Positions 45,901 to 54,192 of a stretch of DNA of 64,000 bases are shown here, piece after piece (the first letter of the stretch is position 1; every line of letters starts with the position of its first letter). A model generated the notes under the pieces. It saw nothing but the letters and a program-made list of their open reading frames with translations. It was not told the DNA's origin and made no database searches. The stretch spans positions 620,001-684,000 of the forward strand of contig CAWFMC010000018.1 of assembly GCA_963816725.1 (NCBI GenBank), in the 5' to 3' direction. The DNA comes from CAVSUB01 sp963816725. GTDB lineage: Bacteria; Acidobacteriota; Vicinamibacteria; Vicinamibacterales; 2-12-FULL-66-21. The position numbers and the translations under genes are program-made.

Positions 45901-46781
45901 TCACTCCAATCCGCAGTCTCTGCCTCGCTCTGGCCGTCCTCGTGGCGCCTTCTGCGGTGGCGCAGGCGCCTCGTTCGCTGGAGACCGACCTGCGGAACGC
46001 CATCGCCGCCAGCAAGGCCGACATCGCCGTCGCCATGCGGACGCTCGACGGCCGCGACGAGGTGCTCATCGATGCGGACGGCGTATTCCACGCCGCCAGC
46101 ACGATGAAAGTGCCGGTGATGATCGAGCTCTTCAAGCAGGCCAGGGCTGGCACCCTGACGCTCGACGATCCGCTGCCCATTCGCAACCAGTTCCACAGCA
46201 TCGTCGATGGCAGCCCCTTCACGCTGAGCGAGGGCGACGACTCCGATAAGGCGATCTACGCGGCCGCCGGTCGCACGATGCCTTTGCGCGAGTTGTGCGA
46301 AGCGATGATCACGGTGAGCAGCAACTTCGCTGCGAACCTGTTGATCGAGCGGCTCGGCGCCCCCGCGATTCAGAAGACGGTCGACGGGCTGGGCGCCGGC
46401 GGCATGCGCGTGTTACGCGGGGTCGAGGATCAAAAGGCCTTCGACAAGGGATTGAACAACTCCACGACGGCGCGCGGCCTGCTCACGCTGTTCGATCGCC
46501 TGGCCCATGGCACAGCGGTGGACCCGGCGTCAGACGCCGCCATGGTCGAGATCCTGAAGGGACAACGCTTCAACGCCGGCATTCCGGCCGGACTGCCCGC
46601 CGGGGTCCCGGTCGCGCACAAGACCGGCACCATCACCGCCATCCACCACGATGCCGGGATCGTGTACGCCACCCGGCCATATGTGCTGGTCGTGCTCACT
46701 CGGGGATTTCCCGACGAGAAAGCCAGCGATCTGGTCATAGCGGAGCTGTCACGCCTCACTTTCGCCGCCACCCAACACTGA
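45897..46781 (+). CDS. Class A beta-lactamase-like serine hydrolase, exported
   Basis: This is a 294-residue protein with a signal peptide (MITPIRSLCLALAVLVAPSAVAQA). The class A triad is present: STMK (nucleophile S68, K71), SSN (141-143, where SDN is usual) and KTG (242-244). In the omega loop, where class A enzymes have E-x-x-L-N, this protein has D183-K-G-L-N, so the water-activating glutamate seems replaced by aspartate; another acidic residue, E177, lies nearby. It may hydrolyse beta-lactams slowly or act on another ester, amide or cell-wall bond. It is translated through the short leader described above and lies 57 bases before an adaptor gene. Confidence 0.85.
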   Translation: MITPIRSLCLALAVLVAPSAVAQAPRSLETDLRNAIAASKADIAVAMRTLDGRDEVLIDADGVFHAASTMKVPVMIELFKQARAGTLTLDDPLPIRNQFHSIVDGSPFTLSEGDDSDKAIYAAAGRTMPLRELCEAMITVSSNFAANLLIERLGAPAIQKTVDGLGAGGMRVLRGVEDQKAFDKGLNNSTTARGLLTLFDRLAHGTAVDPASDAAMVEILKGQRFNAGIPAGLPAGVPVAHKTGTITAIHHDAGIVYATRPYVLVVLTRGFPDEKASDLVIAELSRLTFAATQH

Positions 46782-46838
46782 ATCCGCCAGCAAACACGCA
46801 GGACGGCCGGCGGCGCGCTTCTCGCAGAGTACGGTGGT

Positions 46839-48167
46839 ATGCGAACGCGAATCATCGCCGCCATCAGTGCCGTGGTAGTGCTTGGAATCGCGGTCTTCGC
46901 CCTCACGCGGGGGAGCGAGCCGATTCGCGTGGCAACCGCAGCCGCGACTGAAGGTTCCGTGACGCGCCAGGTCCTGGCGGCGGGCACACTCGAGCCGGTG
47001 CGGATGGTCGAGGTCAGTGTGCAAGTGTCGGGCACCATCTCCGAGCTCCTGGCGGATTTCAACAGCACCGTGAAGGCCGGGCAGGTCATCGCCAAGCTCG
47101 ACCCGGCCGTCTACCAGTCTCAGCTTGAAGCGGCGCGCGGTCAGCTGGCGCAAGCGCAAGCCGAAACGGCGCAAGCGCAGACGACGCTGGACGATGCCAC
47201 GCGGAAGCTCCAGCGGGCGGAGGAGCTGGGCAGCCAGCAGCTCATCGCCCAATCGGAGCTGGATGATGCGCGGGTCGTGGAGCGGCAGGCCGAGGCGGCT
47301 CTACGGGGCAAGCAGGCGGGGATCAAGACCGGGCGGGCCGCGGTCAAACAGGCGGAAGTCGATCTCGACCGGACCGTCGTGCGCTCCCCCATCGACGGCA
47401 TCGTGGTCAACCGCGCGGTGGACGTCGGACAGACCGTTGCCGCGACCTTCCAGTCACCGACGCTGTTCACCATTGCCGACGTCCGGACGATGAACCTGCT
47501 GACCGAGGTGAACGAGGGCGAAATCGGCGGGGTCAGGAAAGGCTCCGACGTCGCGTTCCAGGTCGAATCGCTGGGCAGCCAGACGTTTCATGGCAAGGTC
47601 ACGGACGTGCGGCTGCAGCCGTATGCGGATCAGGCGGGACAAGTGGTCGCGGTCGCGACCAGCGGCTCGACCGGCGGCGCAAGCGCCACCGGGACGCCGG
47701 GATCGACCGGTGGGTCCGGCTCGAACAACGCCGCGCCGACCACGTCGAACACCACGTCGGCGTCCGGCACCTCGTCGAGCACGGCCTCGACACCGGGGGC
47801 CGTGACGTACACCGCGGTCGTCGGCGTCGACAATTCAGATGGTCGGCTCGCCCCGGGCGGGACGGCGATCGTGACGTTGACCAGCGGCGTCAAGGAGCAT
47901 GTGGTGCGGCTGCCGAACACGGCCCTGTCGTTCCGTCCGTCGCCGGCGGTGCTCGAACGCATCGGCCAGAAGGACCTGCCCGCGAGCAGCGCCGCCGAGG
48001 GCGGCGAAGGCAAGACCCGGACGAGCCAGGTCTGGCGCTTCGAGCAGAACCGCTTCGTGCCGCTCGAGGTGGAGACGGGACTGGCTGACGATCAGTGGAC
48101 CGAGATGGTCAGTGGCCCGGTGCGTCCGGGCGACGTCTTGGTGACGAGTGCGGCGATCACCCGGTGA
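46839..48167 (+). CDS. Orphan HlyD/MacA-type periplasmic adaptor with Ser/Gly/Thr-rich insert
   Basis: This is a 442-residue adaptor with an N-terminal membrane anchor (about 4-22), lipoyl halves (NSTVKAGQVIAKLDPAVYQ; VRSPIDGIVVNRAVDVGQTVAA) and a coiled-coil hairpin (about 88-175) between them. It is MacA-like in layout. A low-complexity insert rich in G, S, T and A (about 270-323) splits the barrel domain, an unusual feature. The next gene is on the other strand, so no permease or ATPase follows. It is not closely related to the triple adaptors at 9-13 kb. Its partner must be encoded elsewhere. Confidence 0.86.
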   Translation: MRTRIIAAISAVVVLGIAVFALTRGSEPIRVATAAATEGSVTRQVLAAGTLEPVRMVEVSVQVSGTISELLADFNSTVKAGQVIAKLDPAVYQSQLEAARGQLAQAQAETAQAQTTLDDATRKLQRAEELGSQQLIAQSELDDARVVERQAEAALRGKQAGIKTGRAAVKQAEVDLDRTVVRSPIDGIVVNRAVDVGQTVAATFQSPTLFTIADVRTMNLLTEVNEGEIGGVRKGSDVAFQVESLGSQTFHGKVTDVRLQPYADQAGQVVAVATSGSTGGASATGTPGSTGGSGSNNAAPTTSNTTSASGTSSSTASTPGAVTYTAVVGVDNSDGRLAPGGTAIVTLTSGVKEHVVRLPNTALSFRPSPAVLERIGQKDLPASSAAEGGEGKTRTSQVWRFEQNRFVPLEVETGLADDQWTEMVSGPVRPGDVLVTSAAITR

Positions 48168-48182
48168 CGGGCGGTTGCGGGA

Positions 48183-48650
48183 TCACCGGCCGCAGCGGGC
48201 TCCGGCGCCGTCGTAGGACTTCACCTCGAGCACCGGCAGCGATGAGCGCGTGTCGGGTACGCCGCTCTGCGCGGTCGGTGTGCCGACCCCGAACGTGATC
48301 TTGGTCTTGCCCACCGTTTTACTGCGCGCGGCATCGTCCTGCGGGAGCTTCGACTTGAGGATGCCCTCGACTTCGACCTGCTCCCCCTCGTGCTCCGATC
48401 GCATCCGCTTGAGGAGATCCTTATCCCCGCGCAGCTGATACGTCATGGGACCGGCCGTCTTCCCGATCTCGTCGGTGACCACCGTCTCGGTCGACTCGAG
48501 CGTCGGGCCGATCAGGCAGCCTTTGACCCGGATCGCATCCCCCTTCTCCGGAGCCTTGGGGTGCGCGTTGGGCTCCTGGGCGCGCCCGTTCAGCGGCAGG
48601 ATGGCAGCGGCGACAACCGCGATCGCTATGCGGAGAGTGACAGCCCGCAT
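48183..48650 (-). CDS. Exported protein of unknown function
   Basis: This is a 155-residue protein with a signal peptide (RAVTLRIAIAVVAAAILPLNGRAQ). The mature part starts proline/lysine-rich and then reads GDAIRVKGCLIGPTLESTETV, a pattern that suggests a small OB-like or beta-sandwich domain; VEVEGILKSKL supports this. There are two cysteines, one in the domain and one at the very end. No family is recognised. ATG 48650 has GGAGG 6 bases upstream, which rules out the longer frame. It is convergent with the adaptor gene and divergent from the LD-carboxypeptidase. Confidence 0.7.
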   Translation of the reverse strand: MRAVTLRIAIAVVAAAILPLNGRAQEPNAHPKAPEKGDAIRVKGCLIGPTLESTETVVTDEIGKTAGPMTYQLRGDKDLLKRMRSEHEGEQVEVEGILKSKLPQDDAARSKTVGKTKITFGVGTPTAQSGVPDTRSSLPVLEVKSYDGAGARCGR

Positions 48651-48721
48651 GTGGGACCTCCAGGGCGGCGTGCGCATGGCACTTTGAGCATAACAAAGTA
48701 TCAAGGTTGTAAGATCCGCGG

Positions 48722-49762
48722 ATGAACCGGCGTCGTTTCATCGGCAGCGGGGTCGGCACGGCGGCCATGGCAGTGTTGACCGCGCGGTCAGGGCCCGCCG
48801 CCGCGGCCTCACCGAGCGTCATCAAACCCAAGCGGCTCGCGGCCGGTGACACGGTCGGCATCGTCGCCCCCGCGAGCGCGACGTTCAACACCGTGGACCT
48901 CCAGATCGCGCGCGAGTCGCTCGAGGCGCTCGGCCTGAAGGTGCAGGTTGGCGGACACGTGCTCGATCGCCACGGCTACCTCGCCGGTCAGGACGTCGAT
49001 CGCGCTGCCGACATCAACCGTTTCTTCGCCGATCCGGCAGTGCGCGCGGTGCTGCCATTGCGCGGCGGCTGGGGCGCCAGCCGGCTGCTGCCGTCCCTCG
49101 ACTACGACGCCATCCGCCGCAACCCGAAGATCGTGCTCGGCTACAGCGACATCACCGCGCTCCACATGGCGATCGCCGCCAAGACCGGCCTGATCACCTT
49201 CCACGGCCCGAACGGCATGGGACGCTGGGACGAGTTCTCGGTGAGCTGGGTGAGGCGCGTACTGTTCGACGGCGAGGCCGTCACGCTGGAAAACCTGCAC
49301 GACAAGGGGGAATTCCTGGTCCAGACCGAGAACCGCGTACAGACCATCACGCCGGGCACCGCGCGCGGCCGCATCCTGGGCGGCAATCTCACCGTGCTGA
49401 CCGCAATCATGGGATCACCATACGTCCCCGACTTCACCGGCGCGATCCTGTTCGTCGAGGACGTCGGCGAGGACATCTACCGCATCGACCGGATGCTGAC
49501 GACGCTGAAGCTGGCGGGGATCCTCGACCGCATCCGCGGCTTCGTGTGGGGAACGTGCAGCGAGTGCGAGCCGGGGTCGGGGTTCGGCTCGCTGACCTTC
49601 GAGGAGATCTTCGCCGATCACATCGCGCCGCTGAAGATTCCCGCCTGGCAGGGCGCGATGATCGGGCATCGCACGCCGCAGTTCACAATTCCTGAGGGGA
49701 TCGAAGTCGAGATCGACGCCACCGCCGGCCGGATCCGGATGCTCGAGCCCGCCGTGTCGTAG
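48722..49762 (+). CDS. LD-carboxypeptidase (S66 family), exported by a twin-arginine-like signal
   Basis: This is a 346-residue serine peptidase of the LdcA/MccF family, which trims L,D bonds in peptidoglycan peptides or cleaves microcin-type conjugates. The nucleophile is S142 in GYSDITALH, the glutamate lies in LFVEDVGEDIYRIDRM and the histidine in AMIGHRTPQ. The N-terminus RRRFIGSGVGTAAMAVLTA is a twin-arginine signal, so the enzyme acts in the periplasm after folding; cytosolic LdcA has no such signal. It stands alone between divergent neighbours. Confidence 0.88.
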   Translation: MNRRRFIGSGVGTAAMAVLTARSGPAAAASPSVIKPKRLAAGDTVGIVAPASATFNTVDLQIARESLEALGLKVQVGGHVLDRHGYLAGQDVDRAADINRFFADPAVRAVLPLRGGWGASRLLPSLDYDAIRRNPKIVLGYSDITALHMAIAAKTGLITFHGPNGMGRWDEFSVSWVRRVLFDGEAVTLENLHDKGEFLVQTENRVQTITPGTARGRILGGNLTVLTAIMGSPYVPDFTGAILFVEDVGEDIYRIDRMLTTLKLAGILDRIRGFVWGTCSECEPGSGFGSLTFEEIFADHIAPLKIPAWQGAMIGHRTPQFTIPEGIEVEIDATAGRIRMLEPAVS

Positions 49763-49786
49763 GCGCTCGTTGCCACACAACACCAT

Positions 49787-49919
49787 CGCCCGACCTGAAG
49801 GTCGGGCCTACATGCGTCGGTTAGCTGATGAAGGTGGGCTTTTCTTCTGGTAACGGTCGGGCCGAGATGTCCCACCTGTTGTAGCTGCCGGACTAAACCG
49901 GCGCCCGACCTTCAAGTCG
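49787..49919. repeat. REPIN-like pair of inverted palindromes, copy 2
   Basis: CGCCCGACCTGAAGGTCGGG (49787-49806) is a near-perfect palindrome with 9-base arms. An inverted, degraded copy CGCCCGACCTTCAAGTCG follows at 49,902-49,919. The first copy is followed by CCTACAT, as also seen (inverted) in the pair at 41,661-41,802. The pair fills the spacer between the convergent LD-carboxypeptidase and HEAT-cyclophilin genes and could serve as a two-way terminator. Confidence 0.62.
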
Positions 49920-49938
49920 AACGCATCTGCTGCGTCGG

Positions 49939-52017
49939 TCAGCGACAGGTGTCGGCTTTCTCGATCTGGATGCGCTCGATGCGGTCCCCCTCCTGAATCC
50001 GATCGACGGTCTCCATCCCGGCCCCGCACACCCGCGCGAAGACCGTGTATTCGTGATCAAGGAACGGGTTGTCGACGAGGTTGATGAAGATCTGCGCGTC
50101 GCCGGTATCCCGGCCGCGGGTCGAGATCCCGACGCTGCCGCGGGTGTGCAGCTCGAGGCCGACCTCGTCCCGCATGTAGAGTGCGTCGCCCGCGTACTCG
50201 TTGGCGCCGGGGCTACCCCCCTGGATGAAGGCGTTGGCGACAATGCGGTGGAAGGTCAGGCCGTCGTAGTAACTGCTGCGGGCCAGCCGGACGAATCGGG
50301 TGCGGGTCAGCGGCGCCTGCGTGGTAGCGAGCTGCAAGGTGAACGATCCTCCGCCGGCCATCGTCACGACCGCCTGGACGTCCTCGCCGAGCTCTTGACC
50401 TGACGGAAGCGGCGCGCGCGGCAGGAGGTGGGGCTCGACGATCGGGTCCTCACCTGACCAGGACTTCAGCAGCCGGGCCGTGGCCGTGGCGATGACTGGA
50501 TCGAAGTCCCTGAGCAGCGGACGAAGCCACGGCGCGTCACGGTCCGTGCCCAGCTCGCCCAATCGCTCGAGCAGCGCCATTCGCGGATCACGGGATGTTT
50601 CCTTCTTCTCACCCGTGACACGTTCCAACGCGCCGCCCAGCGCCGTCGCGAGGGCGGGCGACGGCGCGGACCCCTTCAGCTCGCGCGCCGCGGTCCGGAT
50701 CAACTGGTAGTTCGGCCGGCCAAGCGCAGCGACGAACAGATCGTCACTCTCGTCGTGCAGCAGGCGCCGCAACGCCGGCAAGGTCGCCTCGCGCACGTTG
50801 TCGTCATCGTCGAGCGCGAGACGCTTCAAGGTGGCCACATCGTCTGCCGCGGCCGCCGCCCGCGCGGCATACATCCTGACTTGCCAGCGCTGGTGGCCGG
50901 CGAAGGCGGGCATGACGAGCGCCGCTCTGTCGGGCGCCCGCCGGGCGAGCGAGACGAGCGCGTGGGCCTGCCGTTGCCAGGAACCGGCGGCAGGAGGTGT
51001 GCGCGCTTCCGCTGTCAGCCGGTCGGTTACGACGATGTCGTCCTTGCACTGGTCGGCGAGGGCGTCGAGCGCGTAAAGGAAGACGTTGGGATGCTGATCG
51101 GCGAGCGCGGCGAGGATGCGGCCGCAGCCCTGCTCCGGCACGCCTCTGCGCACCCAGCCTTTCAGCGCCTCGAGCCGGACCATCGGAGTGCGATCCGTCA
51201 AGGCCGTCTGGAGGAGCTCGAGGCGGCGGGCCTCGTCAATCGTCGCGCCGGCGCCGGCCAGCGAGAGCATGGCCAGCCGGCGGACCTCCGCGTCGTCGTC
51301 ATTCACCGCGGCCGTCAAGGTTGCGTTGTCCATCGCCTGTGCGGCGATGAGCGCGGCAACGGCGTTGCGGCGCAAATCTGGCGAGCGGGCGCGTTCGTGC
51401 GTAATGGCCAGCGCCCGGAGCCGGTCCAGCGTGACGTCCTGAAACGGCAGCAGCTTGCGATTGCGCCGCGCCAGCGCCTCGAGACCGCGCAGCGGGCCGA
51501 CCGTCGTCTCGCCGGATTTGATCGCGCCGGCGAGCACCTCTTCGGCCGACCGGAACTGGCCGGCGGTGGTGTAAGGAAGGTGACCGAGGGCGAGGTACGC
51601 ACCGTCGCCGCGCGACGAGACCGCCAGCGCGGTAATCACCGACGAGACCTGATCGTCCGCAGGCACGCCCGCGAGTGCCGGGCCGCGTAGCGCCAGCGAC
51701 AGCGCCACGGCGGCCTCGTCTCGTGTCTGCGGATCAGAAGCGCTGAGAAACGTCAGCACGTCGGTGATCACGTCGCGCCGTTCGAGCCGGCCGAGCGCGC
51801 GCACCGCGGCCCGCTGGATCGCGAGATTGCCCGAACGGGCCGCAGCGAGTAGCGCCCGAACATCGTCTGGCAGCGGTGCACGGGCATCCTCGATCGCGAG
51901 CACCCCGAGCAGCCCCGGCGCCGAGATCGCCGTCGCCTGCTCGCCGCCTGACGCACCCGCCGTGGCGTACAGGCGGGCCAGAAGCAGGATGACCGCGACC
52001 GCGCCGGATGTCGGCAT
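49939..52017 (-). CDS. HEAT-repeat / cyclophilin fusion protein, exported
   Basis: This is a 692-residue protein with an N-terminal signal-like helix (GAVAVILLLARLYATAGASG). Residues about 45-520 are helical repeats of the HEAT type (AIQRAAVRALGRLE; DAEVRRLAMLSLAGAG; VREATLPALRRLLHD). Residues about 545-690 form a cyclophilin domain with FHRIVANAFIQGG and a VFARVCGAGMETVD end. The HEAT part may hold a client or a complex while the cyclophilin acts on prolines. It lies 16 bases downstream of the M49 peptidase on the same strand, so both are co-transcribed and may share the periplasm or surface. Confidence 0.85.
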   Translation of the reverse strand: MPTSGAVAVILLLARLYATAGASGGEQATAISAPGLLGVLAIEDARAPLPDDVRALLAAARSGNLAIQRAAVRALGRLERRDVITDVLTFLSASDPQTRDEAAVALSLALRGPALAGVPADDQVSSVITALAVSSRGDGAYLALGHLPYTTAGQFRSAEEVLAGAIKSGETTVGPLRGLEALARRNRKLLPFQDVTLDRLRALAITHERARSPDLRRNAVAALIAAQAMDNATLTAAVNDDDAEVRRLAMLSLAGAGATIDEARRLELLQTALTDRTPMVRLEALKGWVRRGVPEQGCGRILAALADQHPNVFLYALDALADQCKDDIVVTDRLTAEARTPPAAGSWQRQAHALVSLARRAPDRAALVMPAFAGHQRWQVRMYAARAAAAADDVATLKRLALDDDDNVREATLPALRRLLHDESDDLFVAALGRPNYQLIRTAARELKGSAPSPALATALGGALERVTGEKKETSRDPRMALLERLGELGTDRDAPWLRPLLRDFDPVIATATARLLKSWSGEDPIVEPHLLPRAPLPSGQELGEDVQAVVTMAGGGSFTLQLATTQAPLTRTRFVRLARSSYYDGLTFHRIVANAFIQGGSPGANEYAGDALYMRDEVGLELHTRGSVGISTRGRDTGDAQIFINLVDNPFLDHEYTVFARVCGAGMETVDRIQEGDRIERIQIEKADTCR

Positions 52018-52033
52018 GCAGCCTGCGCACGAT

Positions 52034-54082
52034 CTAGTGCTTCCGCCCGGAGTAGGCGAGCATCTGCGCGGTCAGATCCATGGGATAGGAGATCTTGACG
52101 TCCGTCACCTTGCCGTCCGCCCCGGTGACGGCCGTCAGCATCGGCTGCACGAACCCGGTGTACGACGGCAGGTTCAAGTGTTCGACGCGGCTGACGATCT
52201 CGTCGCGCAGCTTCGGATCGAAGTGCACGCCGTAGGTCTCGAACAGGTTGCGGGCGGCGGCGTAGTCGCCTTCCGACTTGATCCGCTGGACTTCCGCCAG
52301 CAAGCGGCCGACGCCTTCCTGGAATCCTTTCTGATCGACCATCACGTAGAACGTCTTGCCGTCGCGTTCCCGCACGTCGATCGCCTTGGTATTGGACATC
52401 AGCCACCGCACGACCATCTGCCGGTTGCGCATGTGGTCTTCTTCGATCTGCGTTCCTTCGCGCACGCGGCGGAGCTGGGCCAGCGCGTTGCGCGTGTAGC
52501 CCTCGTATTCGGCTTGCACAATCTCGGATTGATCGCCGGCGGTGACGAGGCCCAGCTCCGCCAGCTTCGGATTCGGCAGGAAATAGAGCGCGACGAGATC
52601 GGCGCGCGCTTCTTCCAGCGCGGAGTAGTGCTCTTTCAACGCGGTGGATGGATTGCCCTTGAGCCGATCCGCAATCTTGCCGGAGGCATGCCCGATCACC
52701 TCGTGCATGTTGGTCAACAGCTCGGAGGCGATGCTGCTCCACTTCTCGGCCCGCGCCGTCTCTTCGTCCGTCCACGAGAATTCCCGCCTGAACTCCGGCG
52801 GAGTCGAGCGGTCATACGCCTCGTTGACGTTCGAGAGGGACACGGACTTGCTGCCGTGCTGCTCGCGGACGTTCGAATCGTTCGGCAGGTTGATGCCGAT
52901 CGGCGTGATCGGGCCCGAGTCGCCGGACTCGACCACGACGTCGATGGCATTGGCGGTGATCCCGCGCACCCCCTGCTTGCGGTACTCCGGAGGCCACGGC
53001 ATGCGGTCTTCGAACCACTGCGCGTCGGCGGCCAGCTTGCGGATCCCCTCGGTCTTTCCCTGATTGACGTAGAACACCAGGCTCTCCCATGAACCCTTGA
53101 TGCCCCGCGGGTCCATGTAGACCTCGATGAAGCCGTTGATCGTGTCGACCGGCGAGGTCTTGTCCTCGACCCAGGCGATGTCGTACGCGACCCGGTCGGC
53201 TCTCTCGCCGGTCTGGTAGTACTTGATCAACGCGCGCAGCGCCGTCTGCATGGCCGGCGTCGCATAGGGGACGGCGGCCTCCAGATGCTCGACAATCTTT
53301 CGGATCTGCGCGTCGTATCTGCCGCCAACCTTGTAGACCTCTTCGACCAGCTTCCCGTTCTGCTTCACCAGCCGCGAATTCAGGCCGTGCTGCTCCTCGA
53401 AGCCGTCGAGGTCTTTCATCGTGACGCCGACGTAGAGATTGTTGGCGCTCGACGCCAGGATGTCCTTGCCCGGATCGGGCGTCTTGTTGGTCACGATCGG
53501 CTCGCTCGTGACATCGAAGAACGGCGCCTTCAGCCGGGCCAGCATGGCATCGAGCGACTCCTCGCCCGATCCAGAGATACGGGCACCGTTCTTCACGGCA
53601 AGGCGCACCGCTGCGGCGAACGCGTCGGGCGTGCACTTCAGGACGAACTTGCGGGCCGTGAGGTTGTTATACGGGCCGCTATTCAACCAGAACAGCTTGG
53701 TGTAACGCTGGATCTCGGTCAGCGTCGCCGGATCGATCCCGGCCGGGTGCGTGAGGATCTCCTCGAGGATGTTCCGCATCTCGAGGCTGTGCGCGTAGCG
53801 CTGGTCGTAATAAATGTCGCGTCCGGCCAGGGCCGCTTCATACAGGTGCCAGATCAGAGTCTTCTCGCCGGCCGGCAGCTTCTCGAACCCGTCCGCATAC
53901 ACCTGCACCACCGCGGCATCGTCGACCCGCTCGAGCAGGTACTTGCGATCCGCGACTGGCGCCGCGGCGGGCGCGGCCGCCGGCACAGGCCGCTGCGCCG
54001 GCGCCGCCGGCTGAGAGTCACCCTTGCCGCAAGCGGTCATCGCAGCCATCGCCATGACGGCTCCAATCCATTTTCGGGACAT
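52034..54082 (-). CDS. M49-family (dipeptidyl-peptidase III-like) lipoprotein
   Basis: This is a 682-residue zinc metallopeptidase. The zinc motif HEVIGH (about 458-463), of the M49 HExxxH kind with one extra residue, is followed by EEARAD, which supplies the third ligand. The N-terminus has a lipobox (AMTACGK, C18) after a short hydrophobic segment, so the protein is lipid-anchored, unlike cytosolic DPP III. A proline/alanine linker (about 24-45) separates the anchor from the enzyme. In relatives it releases dipeptides from N-termini. The gene heads a pair with the HEAT-cyclophilin gene. Confidence 0.88.
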   Translation of the reverse strand: MSRKWIGAVMAMAAMTACGKGDSQPAAPAQRPVPAAAPAAAPVADRKYLLERVDDAAVVQVYADGFEKLPAGEKTLIWHLYEAALAGRDIYYDQRYAHSLEMRNILEEILTHPAGIDPATLTEIQRYTKLFWLNSGPYNNLTARKFVLKCTPDAFAAAVRLAVKNGARISGSGEESLDAMLARLKAPFFDVTSEPIVTNKTPDPGKDILASSANNLYVGVTMKDLDGFEEQHGLNSRLVKQNGKLVEEVYKVGGRYDAQIRKIVEHLEAAVPYATPAMQTALRALIKYYQTGERADRVAYDIAWVEDKTSPVDTINGFIEVYMDPRGIKGSWESLVFYVNQGKTEGIRKLAADAQWFEDRMPWPPEYRKQGVRGITANAIDVVVESGDSGPITPIGINLPNDSNVREQHGSKSVSLSNVNEAYDRSTPPEFRREFSWTDEETARAEKWSSIASELLTNMHEVIGHASGKIADRLKGNPSTALKEHYSALEEARADLVALYFLPNPKLAELGLVTAGDQSEIVQAEYEGYTRNALAQLRRVREGTQIEEDHMRNRQMVVRWLMSNTKAIDVRERDGKTFYVMVDQKGFQEGVGRLLAEVQRIKSEGDYAAARNLFETYGVHFDPKLRDEIVSRVEHLNLPSYTGFVQPMLTAVTGADGKVTDVKISYPMDLTAQMLAYSGRKH

Positions 54083-54093
54083 GAAGCTATTTT

Positions 54094-54190
54094 AGGTTCA
54101 TGGGGTTCAGGGTTCATTCGGTTCAAGGTTCGGGTCGAAGTTCAACGTTCGGTTCAGCGTTCGAACCTGGAACCCTCCGAACCGACGAAC
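54094..54190. repeat. Intergenic GGTTCA / GAACC simple repeats
   Basis: More than six degenerate GGTTCA units (GGTTCATGGGGTTCAGGG and on) are followed by GAACC units at the right, so the two halves can pair. It fills the space between the M49 and beta-CASP genes (both minus strand). It matches filler text at 20,290 and 18,235. Confidence 0.55.
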
Positions 54191-54192
54191 CT

